DNA of 52,083 nucleotides from NCBI GenBank assembly GCA_021827485.1, contig JAKAVM010000066.1:1-52083 (forward strand), read 5' to 3'. Source of the stretch: Actinomycetes bacterium (lineage in GTDB: Bacteria > Actinomycetota > Acidimicrobiia > Acidimicrobiales > JAKAVM01). Positions 50,134 to 52,083 of this stretch are shown in pieces; position 1 is the first letter of the stretch, and each line of letters starts with the position of its first letter. The translations under genes and the position numbers were made by a program. A model generated the notes under the pieces. That model searched no databases. It worked only from the letters and a program-made list of their open reading frames with translations, and was not told where the DNA came from.

Positions 50134-50289
50134 TCAATTGGCGATGAGGTCTCTCACTGCCCGTCGCAGTTTAGCCCGGTTGGGCCGAACTGTTTTCAGT
50201 CCTTGTCGAGCCTGGAGGGCACCGTTTAGTGTTGCTAATACAGTTGCTCGATCGGTATCGGGCTCACGTCCTTCATAGCGAGCGAACCA
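50134..50289 (-). pseudogene. C-terminal fragment of an unidentified, more GC-rich gene
   Basis: The minus strand is open from a stop to 50134 and reads FARYEGREPDTDRATVLATL, then NGALQARQGLKTVRPNRAKL and RRAVRDLIAN. It has no start codon, is more Arg-rich and GC-rich than neighbours, and looks like the tail of a foreign gene left between the decayed exported gene and tnpB. Family not recognised. Confidence 0.35.
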
Positions 50290-50340
50290 TCAAAACACCC
50301 CGAGGGGACTGTGGCTTGAAGCCGTCAGGGGAATCGGGGT

Positions 50341-50402
50341 TTGGGGCAAAGCCCCAATATCCTCAATGATTGTCTCACCCAAAAAGTAAGATCTTAGACA
50401 AT
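50341..50402 (+). promoter_or_regulatory. Hairpins just upstream of tnpB (probable element left end)
   Basis: TTGGGGC-AAA-GCCCCAA (50341-50357) is a perfect hairpin. ATTGTCT (50369-50375) pairs with AGACAAT (50396-50402), which overlaps the tnpB ATG and could hide the start codon. Together with the other G/C-rich inverted bases at 50298-50330 this probably marks the left end of the element. Confidence 0.45.
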
Positions 50403-51415
50403 GAGACGTTCCTACAAATTTCGCCTGCGCCCCAACGCTAAACAAAATGTGTCCTTGGAACAGTGTCTTCATGCTCATTGCGAGCTTTACAATGCAGCCC
50501 TGGCCGAACGCAGACAGGCTTATGAGATAACTGTTAGAAAATCTCGACTCTATTACTCGCAAGAACGCCCTAAGGCTCCGGTTAGCTATAACACTCAGTC
50601 GGCTCAACTTAGAGATATTAGAAAACTTCGCCCTGATATTGCTATTTGGTCCTTTTCTTCCCAGCAAGCTACTTTGAGAAGGCTCAACAAGGCTTTTGAA
50701 GGTTTCTTTCGTCGTCTTAGAGCTGGCGAAAGTCCTGGTTATCCAAGGTTCAAGAGTTTGAGTAGATTCAACTCTATTGAGTGGCCAAGTGATGGTGATG
50801 GCTGCAAGTTTAGACAGGATGTTTCGAGAGTTTATCTTCAAGGTATTGGAGAGGTAAAGGTAACCGCCCACCGTAAAGTCCAAGGGTATATAAAGACAGT
50901 TACGGTCAAACGAGAGGGACGTAGATGGTATTTGATTCTCTCTTGTGATGGGGTACCGGTAAAGCCATTGCCCGAAACAGGAAAGGCTGTGGGCATTGAC
51001 GTAGGAATCGTAAGCTTTCTTACCACCTCTGATAGTGAACACATTGAAAACCCCAGGTGGCAACGGACTGGTGCCGAGAGGCTGGCTAAATCCCAACGGG
51101 TTCTTAGTGGAAAGAAAAAAGGTTCTTCCAATCGCCGGGCTGCTAGAGAGACTGTTGCCGGTAGACACCGTAAGGTCGCCAATCAAAGACGAGACTTTCA
51201 TCACAAGATCGCTTGCAAACTTGTTAGAGATTATGACGTAATAGCAGTTGAAGACTTGAAAGTAAAGAACATGGTAAGACGGGCCAAACCTGTTGTCAAT
51301 CCTGAAAAAGCTGGAGATTTTCTCCCCAAGTCAAAGGTGCGGTTATAGCGCCACTGCCGACGAACATGCTGCCAAAACAATTCTTAGGGCTGGACTGGCC
51401 CTTCTGGCTGCTTGA
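50401..51415 (+). pseudogene. tnpB: IS200/IS605-type tnpB with internal deletion
   Basis: An RNA-guided nuclease of the TnpB family, now broken. It starts MRRSYKFRLRPNAKQNVSLE, with TnpB-type RuvC motifs: AVGIDVGIVSFLTTSD (Asp) and DVIAVEDLKVKNMVRRA (Glu). After NPEKAGDFLPKSK the frame meets a stop at 51346-51348, but one frame over the sequence continues CGYSATADEHAAKTILRAGL to a stop at 51415, which is the normal TnpB end with the last RuvC Asp. About 60 residues, including the zinc-finger Cys pairs, are missing, with a frame change. No tnpA is present, so any mobility would depend on another copy. Confidence 0.85.
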
Positions 51416-51432
51416 GTCAGCTTGAAAAGAAG

Positions 51433-51460
51433 CTGGTGGCTTTAGCCATCAGAGAAGTCA
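51433..51460 (+). mobile_element. Right end of the TnpB element (TTTA-loop hairpin)
   Basis: CTGGTGGC-TTTA-GCCATCAG (one G-T pair) followed by AGAAGTCA, 18 bases after the tnpB stop. This is where the omega-RNA scaffold hairpin and element right end are expected; the sequence just beyond would be the guide. Confidence 0.6.
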
Positions 51461-51540
51461 CTTAATATAACTACAGGTTCCTCGGTTAAACGCTCGGCAA
51501 TTACTGCCTCTAAATTCATGGTGATGATTCTCTTGTCCAT
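51442..51540 (-). pseudogene. N-terminal fragment of a DUF4143-type P-loop ATPase, cut by the TnpB element
   Basis: ATG 51540 begins DKRIITMNLEAVIAERLTEE then PVVILSDFSDG and a stop inside the element's right-end hairpin. Proteins of the AAA_14/DUF4143 family start like this (ERLxExPVVxLxGPRxxGKTT); the P-loop would come next but is replaced by element sequence. Identification rests on a short stretch. Confidence 0.4.
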
Positions 51541-51554
51541 ACTTGATCCCAAAA

Positions 51555-51619
51555 TATCCTACAATAGTCGGTCAATTATCCTACAACAGTCGGTCAATTA
51601 TCCTACAATAGTCGGTCAA
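51555..51619. repeat. Three 22-bp repeats before the chelatase ATPase gene
   Basis: TATCCTACAATAGTCGGTCA plus two bases, three copies with one base change in the second. Non-coding; the period is not a multiple of three. Confidence 0.92.
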
Positions 51620-51708
51620 AAAAGGGCATTTGGGATCACCGCCAGCTTGAAGAAGGCGAAGAGGTCGCAAGCGGGATAAATTCTGGAGATAGCACTAGAA
51701 TTGCCACA

Positions 51709-52083
51709 ATGTCGCAAACTCCCTTGAATTATCCTTTTTCGGCAATTGTTGGACAAGAAGATGCGAAACTTGCCTTGATCCTCAACTGCATTGATCCATC
51801 GTTAGGTGGTGTTCTCCTGAGGGGAGAGAAGGGTGCAGCGAAGACGACGCTAGCTCGTGGAGTTTCACAACTGCTCTCATCGGAATCACACTTTTGTGAG
51901 CTCCCGCTTGGTGCCACTGAAGATCGACTCGTTGGTGGATTTGAATTGAAGAAGTTGCTTGAGAGCGGTGAGCAAGTTTTTAAGCCAGGGATTCTGAGCG
52001 ACGCACACAATGGCGTGCTCTACGTGGATGAAGTAAATCTACTCGCAGATCACCTTGTGGACGTATTGCTTGATGTTGCACAA
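51709..52083 (+). CDS. Mg/Co-chelatase AAA ATPase subunit (ChlI/BchI type), 3' end outside window
   Basis: ATG 51709 opens a frame that runs to the window end (125 codons). Signatures of the ChlI/BchI AAA+ family: [40 protein letters not shown] (Walker A), [36 protein letters not shown] (Walker B) and [15 protein letters not shown]. In many actinobacteria a ChlI/D-type protein replaces CobS/CobT of the cobaltochelatase and drives CobN. It lies downstream of cobN on the same strand, separated by the debris with tnpB. No good SD was found. Confidence 0.9.
   Translation, partial: MSQTPLNYPFSAIVGQEDAKLALILNCIDPSLGGVLLRGEKGAAKTTLARGVSQLLSSESHFCELPLGATEDRLVGGFELKKLLESGEQVFKPGILSDAHNGVLYVDEVNLLADHLVDVLLDVAQ

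Noticed and set aside
50290-51204. Long minus-strand frame (304 residues) opposite tnpB
   Set aside because: It lies wholly antisense to recognisable TnpB motifs, has no domain signature and a composition typical of a shadow frame.

Overview
The window looks like a chromosomal segment of a moderately AT-rich actinobacterium, most likely class Acidimicrobiia (Acidithrix/Ferrimicrobium-like). This is inference from gene content: very large secreted proteins with GYWxVAxDGGIFAFGDA repeats, frequent GTG/TTG starts and an actinobacterial type of cobalamin gene set. GC was judged by eye, not computed.

Layout. 1-8.1 kb: two tandem paralogous giant secreted repeat proteins (the first lacks its 5' end). 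8.2-9.6 kb: HigBA and VapBC toxin-antitoxin (TA) pairs. 9.7-17.6 kb: a minus-strand operon (acyl-CoA reductase/HAD fusion, zinc alcohol dehydrogenase, LarA-like protein, PlsC-like acyltransferase, lipoprotein) with a divergent TetR gene and two operator palindromes between them; it looks like an uncharacterised lipid or fatty-alcohol pathway. 17.8-19.3 kb: a membrane protein, an FKBP lipoprotein and tRNA-Val(CAC). 19.4-21.0 kb: a patch of intact and decaying TA modules (Doc with a ribbon-helix-helix antitoxin; Phd with a twice-frameshifted RelE; a VapC tail) and a palindrome resembling a TnpB-element right end. 21.1-24.0 kb: a lipoprotein, then TetR plus aldehyde dehydrogenase. 24.1-28.4 kb: a third giant secreted protein with TIG domains, and a small acidic protein.

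28.4-52.1 kb: a cobalamin (B12) cluster in two divergent operons that start between cobO and cobU. The minus-strand operon is cobO-cobB-(secreted SGNH/Ycf48-like protein)-cobI-cobM/cbiD-cobL-cbiG/cobJ-ferredoxin-cobH, mostly with overlapping or abutting genes. The plus-strand operon is cobU-cobS-cobD-cobC-cobQ-cobN, then about 2.6 kb of debris holding a deleted tnpB, then the start of a ChlI/BchI-type chelatase ATPase. Together these make the corrin ring by methyltransferases and ring contraction, then amidate, insert cobalt, adenylate and attach the aminopropanol arm and the lower ligand. The set mixes CbiD/CbiG (usually the anaerobic route) with CobN (usually the late-cobalt route). CobG, CobF, CobK and CobT are not in the window.

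The most unusual signal is the density of short tandem repeats in the B12 cluster: in-frame expansions at gene ends and domain linkers, a nine-unit Shine-Dalgarno/ATG array at the start of cbiG, a duplicated stop/start junction before cobL, mini-ORF repeats before cobN and purine-rich heptads before cobS. Also notable are a CTG start for cobB, a secreted surface-type protein embedded in the cob operon, and a C-terminal GYW-repeat domain shared by four otherwise different secreted proteins.
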